A DNA stretch of 64,000 nt. Source: Rubrivirga litoralis. GTDB taxonomy: Bacteria; Bacteroidota; Rhodothermia; Rhodothermales; Rubricoccaceae. Positions 32,903 through 41,484 of the stretch are shown here, in pieces (within the stretch, counting starts at the first letter, position 1; every line of letters begins with the position of its first letter). The notes under the pieces were generated by a model, which was given only the letters and a program-made list of their open reading frames with translations, made no database searches and was not told the origin of the DNA. The DNA is taken from NCBI RefSeq assembly GCF_031846415.1, contig NZ_JAVRHT010000006.1, positions 52,109 through 116,108 of the forward strand, in the 5' to 3' direction. The position numbers were made by a program, and so were the translations under genes.

Positions 32903-33043
32903 GGGGGACGAGGTACCGGGTGCGGGGTACGCCGCCCCGCCCGCACCGAACGCCGCCGGTACGGACGGCCCGCCCCGCCCCGCCCATGCGGCGGGCGGGG
33001 CGGCCTCAGGCCGTACCCGGCACCCCGTACCTCGTACCCCCGA
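32901..33043. repeat. Heptamer-period inverted repeat between aguB and aguA
   Basis: The left arm (32901-32934) steps GACGAGG, TACCGGG, TGCGGGG; the right arm (33011-33042) steps GTACCCG, GCACCCC, GTACCTC, GTACCCC, nearly its reverse complement. GC boxes fill the loop. Confidence 0.85.
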
Positions 33044-33050
33044 CGTGTCT

Positions 33051-34142
33051 ATGACCCCCACCCCGCCCACGCCCGGCGCCCTCGGGTACCGCCGTTCCGC
33101 CGAGTGGGACCGCCACGAGGCGACGTGGCTGACGTGGCCGCACTGCCAGGACACGTGGCCCGGCGTCGTGCTCGCCGAGGCCGTCGAGCCGGCCTACGTC
33201 GCCATGATCGACGCGCTCCGGCACGGCGAGACGGTCAACGTGTGCGTGCTCTCGGACGACCACGCGGCAACCGTGGCCGACCGGCTCCGCGCGGGCGGGG
33301 TGGCGAGCGGCGACGGCACGCCGGTCCGCCTCCGCGTCGTGCCGACCGACGACGAGTGGGTCCGCGATTACGGCGCCCTCTTCGTGCGCGACGGGGCGGG
33401 GCGGCGGCTCGCGACGGACTGGGTGTTCAACGCCTGGGGCGGCAAGTACGACCGGACCGAGCGGAACAACACCGTCCCCGCGGCGATGGCAGCCGCCTAC
33501 GACGTCGAGCGCGTCGCCTTTCCGGTCGTGCTGGAGGGCGGGTCGGTCGAGGTCAACGGCGCGGGCCTCGCGCTCACGACCGAGAGCTGCCTCCTCAACC
33601 CGAACCGGAACCCGGGAATGGGCAAGGCCGACGTTGAGCGGGTCCTGTTCGACGGCCTGGGCGTGACCGAGACGGTCTGGCTGGGCGACGGGATCGCCGG
33701 CGACGACACGGACGGCCACGTTGACGACATGACGCGGTTCGTGGGCGAGCGGACCGTCGTGACGGCCGTCGAGCCGGACCCGGACGACGCCAACCACGAG
33801 CCGCTCGCCGACAACCTCGCGCGCCTGAGGGCGTGGCGCGGGCGGGACGGGCGCGGCCTGGAGGTCGTCGAGCTGCCCATGCCGCCGGCGCTCTTCCACA
33901 CGCCCGAGGGCGGGGCGCCCGGGGGCGGGGCGGCCGAGCGGCTGCCGGCGAGCTACGCCAACTTCCTCGTGGCCAACGCGGCCACGCTCATGCCGTCGTT
34001 CGGCGTGCCCGAGGACGACCGGGCGGCGGCGGTCCTGGAGCGCGTCCTCGACCGACCGGTCGCGCGCATCCCGGCGCGGGACCTCGTGTGGGGCCTGGGT
34101 GCGTGTCACTGTCTCAGCCAGGACGTGCCGGCGGGGCGGTAG
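33051..34142 (+). CDS. aguA: Agmatine deiminase
   Basis: The 363-residue protein belongs to the guanidino-group-modifying superfamily and converts agmatine to N-carbamoylputrescine. Family segments: the N-terminal EWDRHEATWLTWPH, VVPTDDEWVRDYGALFV, NAWGGKYDR, GGSVEVNGAGLALTTESCLLNPNRN, DDTDGHVDDMTRFV and the catalytic Cys354 in HCLSQ near the end. A Gly/Pro insertion around residue 285 is GC-box derived. It is the third gene of the speA-aguB-aguA group; order of genes and order of reactions differ, which is common. Confidence 0.95.
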   Translation: MTPTPPTPGALGYRRSAEWDRHEATWLTWPHCQDTWPGVVLAEAVEPAYVAMIDALRHGETVNVCVLSDDHAATVADRLRAGGVASGDGTPVRLRVVPTDDEWVRDYGALFVRDGAGRRLATDWVFNAWGGKYDRTERNNTVPAAMAAAYDVERVAFPVVLEGGSVEVNGAGLALTTESCLLNPNRNPGMGKADVERVLFDGLGVTETVWLGDGIAGDDTDGHVDDMTRFVGERTVVTAVEPDPDDANHEPLADNLARLRAWRGRDGRGLEVVELPMPPALFHTPEGGAPGGGAAERLPASYANFLVANAATLMPSFGVPEDDRAAAVLERVLDRPVARIPARDLVWGLGACHCLSQDVPAGR

Positions 34143-34206
34143 GGGAGGGGCGTCCGGTGTCGCCCCGCCCCACGGCGCGGGCGGGGTGGCCACTGCCCGC
34201 AAATGC

Positions 34207-34230
34207 GGACACCACGCGTGGTGTCCCTAC
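34207..34230. repeat. REP-like palindrome with CTAC end
   Basis: The perfect 20-bp palindrome GGACACCACGCGTGGTGTCC is followed by CTAC (GTAG on the minus strand). The same element is at 37987-38010. Confidence 0.8.
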
Positions 34231-34264
34231 GAATCCGCCCCGCCAGCGTGCCCGCCCCGCCCAC

Positions 34265-34287
34265 GGGCGACCGCCGGTCGCCCCTAC
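34265..34287. repeat. REP-like palindrome with CTAC end
   Basis: Arms GGGCGACCG and CGGTCGCCC around one central base, followed by CTAC. Confidence 0.75.
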
Positions 34288-34332
34288 AACCGCCACCCCG
34301 CCCGCGGCATGGGCGGGGTGGTGCATCTTGCG

Positions 34333-34367
34333 CCCGCTGCCCGCTGCCCGCTGCCCGCTGCCCGCTG
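34333..34367. repeat. Heptamer tandem array (CCCGCTG), 5 perfect copies
   Basis: Five identical 7-bp units. A two-copy version of the same heptamer lies at 38111-38124, in both cases after GTGCAT(C/T)TTGC. Confidence 0.9.
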
Positions 34368-34406
34368 CCTTCACCCGTCCGTCAACCGTTGGGCGGGGCG
34401 GCGGGA

Positions 34407-34413
34407 TAGCTTG
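34407..34413 (+). promoter_or_regulatory. TAnnTT-type -7 box before thiolase gene
   Basis: TAGCTTG lies 37 bp upstream of the ATG at 34451. Confidence 0.35.
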
Positions 34414-34450
34414 TCGGAAACGCTTCCGCCCCGCCCTCTAGCCCCGCCGT

Positions 34451-35629
34451 ATGATGCCCCAGTCCGTCATCCTCTCCGCCGCCCGCACGCCCGTCGGCTC
34501 GTTCGGCGGCGCGCTTTCGACCGTCTCGGCCCCCGACCTCGGTGCCGCCGCCATCACCGGCGCCCTGGAGCGGGGCGGGGTGGACAAGGACCAGGTCCAG
34601 GAGGTCATCCTGGGCAACGTGGTCACGGCCGGCGAGGGGCAGGCGCCGGCGCGGCAGGCGGCGCTCGGCGCCGGGCTCCCGCAGTCCGTCGCGTGCATGA
34701 CTATCAACAAGGTGTGCGGGAGCGGGATGAAGGCGGTCATGCTGGCCGACCAGGCCATCCGCGCCGGTGACGCTGAGGTCGTCGTCGCGGGCGGCATGGA
34801 GAACATGAGCCAAGTCCCGTTCTACCTCCCCAAGGCCCGCTACGGCTACGGCTACGGCGACGGCAAGCTCGTCGACGGCCTATTCCACGACGGCCTCCGC
34901 GACGCCTACGACGGCGTGGCGATGGGCGTCGCGGCCGACGCCTGCGGCGTCTCGTGCAACGTCCCGCGCGACCGCCAGGACGCGTTCTCGGTCGAGAGCT
35001 ACCGCCGCGCCCAGGCGTCGACGGAGAATGGCGCGTTCGCCCAGGAGATCGTGCCGGTGACCGTCAAGGGCCGCAAGGGCGACACGGTCGTCGACACGGA
35101 CGAGGAGCCGGCGCGGACCAACTTCGACAAGATCCCGTCGCTCCGGCCCGTGTTCTCCGAGGAGGGCACGGTCACGGCCGCCAACGCGAGCACGATCAAC
35201 GACGGCGCCGCCGCGCTCGTCGTCGCCTCGTCCGAGTGGGCCGAGGCGAACGGCGCCACCCCGCTCGCGCGCGTCGTCGCGTCGGCCCAGCACAGCCAGG
35301 CGCCGATGGAGTTCACGACGGCGCCCATCGAGGCCGTCCGCAAGGTGCTCGACCGGGCCGGGCTCACGATGGACGACATCGACCTGTTCGAGGTCAACGA
35401 GGCGTTCGCCGTCGTGGCGCTCGCCGCGCAGGACGCGCTCGACATCCCGGACGAGAAGCTCAACGTGCGGGGCGGGTCGGTCGCCGTCGGCCACCCCATC
35501 GGCGCGTCGGGCGCCCGCATCCTGACCACGCTCCTCCACGCCATGAAGGAGACCGACGCCAAGCGCGGCCTCGCCGCCATCTGCATCGGGGGCGGGGAGG
35601 CCACGGCGATGATCCTGGAGCGGGACTAG
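34451..35629 (+). CDS. Acetyl-CoA C-acetyltransferase (thiolase)
   Basis: The 392-residue protein has the expected thiolase length and all catalytic elements: nucleophile Cys89 in NKVCGSGMKA, the NEAFA segment, His in GHPIGASGAR and the second Cys in CIGGGEA. The SILSAARTP-like N-terminus marks the degradative/biosynthetic acetoacetyl-CoA type. The first two codons are both ATG (34451 and 34454). With the next gene, a 3-hydroxybutyryl-CoA dehydrogenase, it makes up part of short-chain acyl-CoA metabolism; direction (butyrate/PHB-type synthesis or beta-oxidation) cannot be told from the sequence. Its stop codon lies within a heptamer repeat. Confidence 0.94.
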   Translation: MMPQSVILSAARTPVGSFGGALSTVSAPDLGAAAITGALERGGVDKDQVQEVILGNVVTAGEGQAPARQAALGAGLPQSVACMTINKVCGSGMKAVMLADQAIRAGDAEVVVAGGMENMSQVPFYLPKARYGYGYGDGKLVDGLFHDGLRDAYDGVAMGVAADACGVSCNVPRDRQDAFSVESYRRAQASTENGAFAQEIVPVTVKGRKGDTVVDTDEEPARTNFDKIPSLRPVFSEEGTVTAANASTINDGAAALVVASSEWAEANGATPLARVVASAQHSQAPMEFTTAPIEAVRKVLDRAGLTMDDIDLFEVNEAFAVVALAAQDALDIPDEKLNVRGGSVAVGHPIGASGARILTTLLHAMKETDAKRGLAAICIGGGEATAMILERD

Positions 35630-35710
35630 GGACTGGTGACCAGGGACTGGGGGAGCCCAGTCCGAGCACCCTTCCAGTCCCCAGTCCCTTGTAGTCCCCA
35701 GTCCCCCCAC
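35622..35710. repeat. Heptamer-period inverted repeat between thiolase and hydroxyacyl-CoA dehydrogenase genes
   Basis: The left arm steps GGACTAG, GGACTGG, TGACCAG, GGACTGG (the first provides the thiolase stop TAG at 35627-35629). The right arm (about 35674-35709) is made of CAGTCCC-type units, approximately the reverse complement. Confidence 0.85.
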
Positions 35711-35713
35711 ACC

Positions 35714-36558
<845 letters not shown>

Positions 36559-36562
<4 letters not shown>

Positions 36563-36981
36563 CGGCCACCCCGCTCCCGCTGGCGCTCGCCGTGGCCGGG
36601 GCCGTCGTCTACCACATCGCCCAGAAGTCGGTCCCGGACCGGGCGTCGCTGTTCGTCGTGGTCGGGCTGGCGTACGCCGTCGGCGCGGCCGTGTGCGCGG
36701 GCGTCGTGGTCTGGGGCGGGGCGGACGTGGCCGGCGGCGTGCGCGTGGCGTGGCGCCAGGCGGCGGGGATCGGGCTGGGCGCGCTCGGCGTCGAGGCGGG
36801 CTACCTCCTGGCCTACCGGGCGGGGTGGCCGATCTCGACGGCCTCGCTGGGCGTCAACGCGGCCGTCGCGGCGGTGCTCGTGGCGATCGGGCTGCTGGCC
36901 TTTGGCGAGGTGCTGACGGTGCGGCAGTGGGCCGGCGTGGCGGCGTGCGCGGTCGGCCTGGTGCTCCTCACGTCGCGCTAG
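36559..36981 (+). CDS. Half-size EamA/DMT-type membrane protein
   Basis: A GTG at 36559 overlapping the TGA of the dehydrogenase gene opens a 140-residue, very hydrophobic protein. Four predicted membrane segments (about 4-20, 30-55, 66-90 and 95-138 with a break) and the closing GEVLTVRQWAGVAACAVGLVLL segment are typical of one EamA repeat. Full-size DMT transporters have ten segments, so this would function as a dimer like small multidrug-resistance proteins. The substrate is unknown. Translation is probably coupled to the upstream gene. Confidence 0.8.
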
Positions 36982-37093
36982 CCGCCCCGCTCGCGCGGCC
37001 AGGGCGGACGCGGGGGTCAGTTCCGCCCCGCCCGGGCACACGGGCGGGGTGGAGCGCGTGCTCACGTTCCATTCTCTTGACCCCGCCCCGTCC

Positions 37094-37873
37094 ATGCCCC
37101 ACGTCGTCTTTATCACCGGCGCCTCCGCCGGGATCGGCGCCGCCTGCGCCCGCGCCTTCGCCGCCGCCGGCGACCGCGTCGTGCTCGCCGCCCGCTCCGA
37201 AGACCGCGTCGCCGCGCTCGCCGACGAGCTCAACGCGGCGCACGGCGACGACACCGCGCTCGCCGTCGCCCTCGACGTGACCGACGCCGAGGCCCACGCG
37301 CGCGTCGTCGCCGACCTCCCCGCCCCGTTCGACGCCGTCGACGTGGCGGTCCTCAACGCGGGGCTCGCCAAGGGGCTGCGGCCGGTGTGGGAGAACACCT
37401 CTAGGGAGGTCGACCAGATGGTGGACACGAACGTGAAGGGCGTCCTCAATGGGATCCGCGCGCTCGTGCCCGACATGCTCGCGCGCGGGCGGGGCCACGT
37501 CGTCACGATCGGCTCGACGGCCGGCCACGCCGTCTACGCGGGCGGGGTGGTCTACTGCGCGACCAAGCACGCGCTCCTCGCCATCAACGAGGGCCTCAAG
37601 GTGGACCTCCACGGGACGCCCCTCCGCGCGACGGCCGTCTCGCCGGGCTTGGTCGAGACCGACTTCTCGCTCGTCCGCTTCGACGGCGACGCCGAGCGGG
37701 CGGACGCGGTCTACGCCGACACGAACGCGCTCACGGCCGACGACGTGGCCGACGCCGTCGTCTACTGCGCGCACGCGCCGGAGCGTGTGAACGTGGCCGA
37801 GCTCCTCGTCACGCCGCGCGTGCAGTCGGGGTACACGATGACGGCGCGGGGGGAGGAGGCCGAGGGGCTGTAG
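37094..37873 (+). CDS. Short-chain dehydrogenase/reductase (YdfG-like)
   Basis: The 259-residue protein is a classical SDR: TGASAGIG cofactor motif at residues 8-15, Arg in AARSEDR that favours NADP(H), the NAG motif (VLNAGLAKG) and the catalytic Ser-Tyr-Lys (IGSTAGHAVYAGGVVYCATKHA). The C-terminal SPGLVETDFS segment follows. The sequence type resembles NADP-dependent 3-hydroxy-acid dehydrogenases (YdfG). It may have its own promoter in the 112-bp gap. The exact substrate cannot be assigned. Confidence 0.9.
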   Translation: MPHVVFITGASAGIGAACARAFAAAGDRVVLAARSEDRVAALADELNAAHGDDTALAVALDVTDAEAHARVVADLPAPFDAVDVAVLNAGLAKGLRPVWENTSREVDQMVDTNVKGVLNGIRALVPDMLARGRGHVVTIGSTAGHAVYAGGVVYCATKHALLAINEGLKVDLHGTPLRATAVSPGLVETDFSLVRFDGDAERADAVYADTNALTADDVADAVVYCAHAPERVNVAELLVTPRVQSGYTMTARGEEAEGL

Positions 37874-37986
37874 GAGCCGCCCCGCCCGTCGCGGCCCGTC
37901 CCTCGTGCGCGCCGGGGGCGGGCGGTGTGCCCCAGACTGCGCCCGCCCCGCCCCACGTCTTGCGGGCAGGGCGGTGTGCCCGATGC

Positions 37987-38010
37987 GGACACCACGCGTG
38001 GTGTCCCTAC
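37987..38010. repeat. REP-like palindrome with CTAC end
   Basis: Same 20-bp palindrome as at 34207, again followed by CTAC and a (G/A)ATCCGCCCCGCC context. Confidence 0.8.
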
Positions 38011-38042
38011 GGATCCGCCCCGCCCGGGCGCCGCGGCCCGAC

Positions 38043-38065
38043 GGCGTTGCATGCAACGCCGCTAC
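38043..38065. repeat. REP-like palindrome with CTAC end
   Basis: The perfect 18-bp palindrome GGCGTTGCATGCAACGCC is followed by G and CTAC. A close relative is at 43179-43200. Confidence 0.8.
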
Positions 38066-38110
38066 GACGGCCGCCCCGCCCCCGGCGCGGGCAGGGTGGT
38101 GCATTTTGCC

Positions 38111-38124
38111 CCCGCTGCCCGCTA
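38111..38124. repeat. Two-copy CCCGCT(G/A) heptamer at a stop codon
   Basis: The last heptamer contains CTA (38122-38124), the stop codon of the minus-strand gene that ends here. Confidence 0.6.
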
Positions 38125-39438
38125 GCTGTCGAAGGCGTAGGCCATCAGGTCCGCGGGCGTCTCGAACGGCTGAGCGTCGGGAATTGTCACGGCCGAGATC
38201 GCGCGGAGCGTGGCCTCGGCGGGCGCGCCGACCGACTGGCGGAGGTCGGCTCGGAGCGCCTCGAAGAGCGCCTGGCCCGCCTCGGCCCCGGCCGCCGGCA
38301 GGAGCACGATGAGGCGCTTGCGGTCGTCGTCGGTCAGCAGGTGGGCCGCGTTGGGGAGCGAGCGGCCGACGGCCGCCGCCACGTCCGCAAAGTGGGCGGC
38401 CTCGGGCGCCGCGGGCTCCATCCGCACGGCGACGACGAGGAACGGGGCGTCGGCGCTCCGGGCCTGGAACGCATCGGCGAGGGCGCTGCGGAACGCGGCG
38501 TCGGGACTTTCGGGAGCCGGCTCGGGCGGGGCGGGAGCCACTGCGGGCGGGGCGGGGGCCGGCGGCGAGCTCTGACCGTCGCCGCTGGAGTCGGCGAGGT
38601 AGCCTTGCTCCAGGAGCGCGTCGGCAGGGTCGACTCCGGGCAGCCCGTCGCCGGCGTGGAGGAGGGCGGGGTCGACGGCGGGCGGGGCGATGACGGCGGC
38701 CGGGGGCGCGGGCGCGGCCTTGGCACCCGCCCCCTGAGGACTCACCGCCCCGCCCGAGCGGGCGCCGTCGGCCGGCGCGTCGAAGACGACTTCGGACAGG
38801 AACGGCGTCCCGACCCGCTCGTCGTCGGGCGGGGCGGCGTTGGGCGCTGGGTCGAGCGTGAGCTCCCCGTCCTCCCCGACCCGGACCACCCCGTCGGCCA
38901 CGCGGCGCACGACGTCGAGGGCCTCGTCCGAGGCGCCGTCGGCCGGCGCCCCGAGCCCGACGACGAGCGTCGACCCCAGCGCGCGGAGGCTCGCGGCGAG
39001 GCCCGCAAACGCCTCCTCCAGGCGCTCGGCCGAGTCGAACTGGACGAGCGGCGTCGCGTCTTCGACGACGACGCGGGCCGGAGACTGGGAGCGGACGAGG
39101 CCGATCAGGCCGCGGTAGGCCGCTTCGAGGTCGTCCGACCCACGTTCGGCGAGCGCGGCGGCCGTTGGGATGCGGAGGGGGTGGAGGAGCCCCGAGCCGT
39201 GGGCCGCGGCGAGGTCGAACCCGACGCCCCGGCCGGTCTCGGCGAGCTCGTCCGGCGAGCGGGGCGATAGGAGGAGGCACGCGCCCCCCCCGTCGACGGT
39301 CGCCCGGGCGGCCTGGAGCGCGGACCGCCCCGCCCCGCCGGTGCCCACGAGGAGGTACGTGGCGCCGGCGTCGAACCCGCCCCACTGGCGGTCGACGGCA
39401 GGGAGGCCGGAGGGCGAAAGTGTGAGGACGGAGGACAT
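38122..39438 (-). CDS. Degenerate KaiC/Rad55-like ATPase fused to a GGDEF-like domain
   Basis: From the ATG at 39438 the protein has 438 residues. The N-terminal 160 look like a RecA/KaiC-type fold: a TYLLVGTGGAGRSALQAA loop in the Walker A place but with Arg for the invariant Lys, and VVVEDATPL in the Walker B place. A long Pro/Ala/Gly-rich linker (about 215-300) partly built of GC boxes follows. The C-terminal 130 residues resemble a GGDEF domain without the GGDEF motif (LLTDDDRKRLIVLLPAAGAEAG, later MAYAF). Neither ATP hydrolysis nor cyclic-di-GMP synthesis seems likely, so a sensing or scaffold role is a guess. An upstream frame to 39948 crosses the start of the divergent aldehyde dehydrogenase gene and is rejected. 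Confidence 0.7.
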   Translation of the reverse strand: MSSVLTLSPSGLPAVDRQWGGFDAGATYLLVGTGGAGRSALQAARATVDGGGACLLLSPRSPDELAETGRGVGFDLAAAHGSGLLHPLRIPTAAALAERGSDDLEAAYRGLIGLVRSQSPARVVVEDATPLVQFDSAERLEEAFAGLAASLRALGSTLVVGLGAPADGASDEALDVVRRVADGVVRVGEDGELTLDPAPNAAPPDDERVGTPFLSEVVFDAPADGARSGGAVSPQGAGAKAAPAPPAAVIAPPAVDPALLHAGDGLPGVDPADALLEQGYLADSSGDGQSSPPAPAPPAVAPAPPEPAPESPDAAFRSALADAFQARSADAPFLVVAVRMEPAAPEAAHFADVAAAVGRSLPNAAHLLTDDDRKRLIVLLPAAGAEAGQALFEALRADLRQSVGAPAEATLRAISAVTIPDAQPFETPADLMAYAFDS

Positions 39439-39596
39439 GGGCAGGGGAGGGGTCCGCGTGACCGACGACAAACGCCGTACCGCCGGGCGGGGCGGGGTGG
39501 ACCCGCGCCCGGGCGCGCGGGAGGTGGGGTGGGGCGGGAACCTTCGACCGATGCCGGGGCGACTTCGTAACGCGGCCGGCACAGCGCCGCCGTCCG

Positions 39597-39603
39597 TACG
39601 TTC
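39597..39603 (+). promoter_or_regulatory. TAnnTT-type -7 box before acylating aldehyde dehydrogenase
   Basis: TACGTTC lies 28 bp upstream of the ATG at 39632; the same heptanucleotide is found before metH. Confidence 0.35.
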
Positions 39604-39631
39604 ACCGCCCCGCCCCCGACCCTTGCGACCG

Positions 39632-41377
39632 ATGGACGCCGACCTCGTTTCGATCCAGGAAGCCCGCGACGCCGCGCAGGCCGCCGCCGCCGCCCAGAAG
39701 CAATTTAAGACCGCCACGCAGGACGACGTGGACCGCATCGTCGCGGCGTGCGTCGAGGCCGGCGCTGCCGAGGCGAAGCGGTTGGGCCAGCTGGCCCACG
39801 ACGAGACCGGGTTCGGGAGGCCCGAGTCGAAAGAGCAGAAAAACTTGTTCGCCACGCGCACGCTGGCCGCCCAGATGGACGGGATGCGGACGGCCGGCAT
39901 CGTCGGCAAGAGCGACGACGGCAACGTCTGGACCGTTGCCACGCCCATGGGCGTCGTCGCGGCGCTCGTGCCGTCGACGAACCCGACGGCGACGGCGTTC
40001 TACAAGGCACTCATCGCGCTCAAGGCCCGGTGCGGGATCGTCATGAGCCCGCATCCGCGCGCGGCACGCTGCACGGCCGAGGCGCTCGACGTGATCGCCC
40101 AGGCCGCGACCGACGCCGGCGCGCCCCCCCACCTCCTCGCCTGCCTCGGGCGGACCGACGCGGGCGTGACGATCGCGGGGACCGACGCGCTCCTCGAACA
40201 CCCGGACGTCGACGTCATCCTGGCGACGGGCGGCGGGGCCATGGTGCGCGCAGCGTACTCGAAGGGGAAGCCGGCCTACGGCGTGGGCTCGGGCAACGTG
40301 CCGGTCTACGTCGACCGGAGCGCGAACGTCGAGAAGGCGGCGGCCGACGTCCTCACGGGCACCTCGTTCGACTGGGGCACGCTGTGTTCGACCGAGCGCT
40401 CGGTCGTCGCCGACAGCCCCGTCCGCTCGCGGATGCTCGACGCGCTCCGCGAGCGGGGCGGGCACGTGTGCTCGGACGAGGAGACCCGGAAGCTCCGGGC
40501 CATCATCAAGCCCGGCGGCCGGTTCAACACGGACCTCGTGGGCCAGAGCCCGCGCCGGATCGCCGAGATGGCCGGCTTCTCGGTCCCCGACGGCGCCCGA
40601 GCGCTCGTCGCCGAGGTCGACGCCGTGGGGCCGGACGAGCCGCTCTCGATGGAGACGCTCTCGCCCATCCTCTCGTTCTACGTCGCCGACGGCTGGGAGG
40701 CCGGGTGCGAGCGGTGCCTCGAAGTGCTCGAGTTCGGCGGCATCGGCCACACCCTCGCTCTCCACGCCACGAGCGACCGCGTGATCGAGCAGTTCGCGCT
40801 GAAAAAGCCGTCCATGCGCATCGTCGTCAACACGGTCGCCGCGCTGGGCTCGGTCGGCATGACGACCGACCTGTTCCCGGCCATGACGCTCGGGCCGGGC
40901 ACGCTGGGCGGCTCGATCACGAGCGACAACGTGACGCCGCTCCACCTCGTCAACCTGAAGCGGGTCGCGTTCGAGACCGCCCCGCTCAACGACGACCACG
41001 GCGAGCCGCTCGCCGAGGGCGCCGCCCCGCCCCGCTCGGCCGCCCGTTCCGAGCGCGCCCGCTCGGAGCGCGCCCGCCCCGCCCGCGCCACCCCGCCCCG
41101 CCCCGAGCGCACGAACGGCGCGGCCGCGCACCCGTCCGGCGACGGTTCGTGGATGGACGAGATCGAGGCGCGGCTCGTCGCCCGCGCGGGCAACCAGGAG
41201 GTCGGCGCAGCCAACCGAAAGGTGGGCGCAGCCACCCGTCAGGATGGCGCAGCTACCCGCGCCGAGCGGGGCGGGGTGGGAGAGGGGCCGCCCCGCCCGG
41301 AGGAGCGGGGCGGGGCGGACGCGCTGCCGCTGCCGGAGGGCGAGATCGACGCGCTCGTCCGCCGCTTCCGGTCGTAG
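39632..41377 (+). CDS. CoA-acylating aldehyde dehydrogenase with extended tail
   Basis: The first 455 residues or so are an aldehyde dehydrogenase of the CoA-acylating group (EutE/PduP/AdhE-N type): TPMGVVAALVPSTNPTATAF, AALKA-type coenzyme segment, catalytic Cys252 in GTLCSTE and the FPAMTLGPGTLGGSITSDN segment. It should interconvert acetaldehyde (or a short aldehyde) and acyl-CoA. The remaining 125 residues are unusual: an Ala/Arg/Pro-rich stretch, then a 7-residue repeat (GAANRKV-like) encoded by 21-bp tandem DNA units, then GC boxes, before a short conserved-looking end (EGEIDALVRRF). No microcompartment shell gene is nearby, although such tails sometimes serve as encapsulation signals. 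Confidence 0.85.
   Translation: MDADLVSIQEARDAAQAAAAAQKQFKTATQDDVDRIVAACVEAGAAEAKRLGQLAHDETGFGRPESKEQKNLFATRTLAAQMDGMRTAGIVGKSDDGNVWTVATPMGVVAALVPSTNPTATAFYKALIALKARCGIVMSPHPRAARCTAEALDVIAQAATDAGAPPHLLACLGRTDAGVTIAGTDALLEHPDVDVILATGGGAMVRAAYSKGKPAYGVGSGNVPVYVDRSANVEKAAADVLTGTSFDWGTLCSTERSVVADSPVRSRMLDALRERGGHVCSDEETRKLRAIIKPGGRFNTDLVGQSPRRIAEMAGFSVPDGARALVAEVDAVGPDEPLSMETLSPILSFYVADGWEAGCERCLEVLEFGGIGHTLALHATSDRVIEQFALKKPSMRIVVNTVAALGSVGMTTDLFPAMTLGPGTLGGSITSDNVTPLHLVNLKRVAFETAPLNDDHGEPLAEGAAPPRSAARSERARSERARPARATPPRPERTNGAAAHPSGDGSWMDEIEARLVARAGNQEVGAANRKVGAATRQDGAATRAERGGVGEGPPRPEERGGADALPLPEGEIDALVRRFRS
41192..41254 (+). repeat. 21-bp in-frame tandem repeat, 3 copies
   Basis: Units at 41192, 41213 and 41234 share the pattern A(A/C)CCnnnAGGnnGGCGCAGC(C/T) and encode NQEVGAA, NRKVGAA and TRQDGAA. 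A copy of the 21-mer is also found outside any gene at 3274-3294. Confidence 0.9.
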
Positions 41378-41454
41378 CGCGGGGCGGAGGCGCTGCTCGG
41401 CGTCCCCGTCCTCTCCTCCTCGACGCGCGGGCGGGGCGGGGCGGTCGGGCGGCG

Positions 41455-41461
41455 TAGCTTG
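41455..41461 (+). promoter_or_regulatory. TAnnTT-type -7 box before lipoprotein gene
   Basis: TAGCTTG, 23 bp upstream of the GTG at 41485. Confidence 0.35.
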
Positions 41462-41484
41462 GCCTCCCCCCGGACCGCCCCGCC

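Larger units (their letters stand above)
34143..34450. other. Non-coding 308-bp gap with REP-like and heptamer elements
   Basis: Contains two REP-like palindromes (34207-34230, 34265-34287), a heptamer array (34333-34367), GC boxes and a TAGCTTG box before the thiolase gene. About 140 bp of it is closely matched at 37983-38124. No gene is visible. Confidence 0.7.

Noticed and set aside
38122..39948. 608-residue version of the KaiC/GGDEF-like gene
   Set aside because: The upstream part lies across the divergent aldehyde dehydrogenase start; the ATG at 39438 gives the expected fold start.
39632..41377. Bifunctional AdhE
   Set aside because: The iron alcohol-dehydrogenase half is missing; the C-terminal extension is low complexity.
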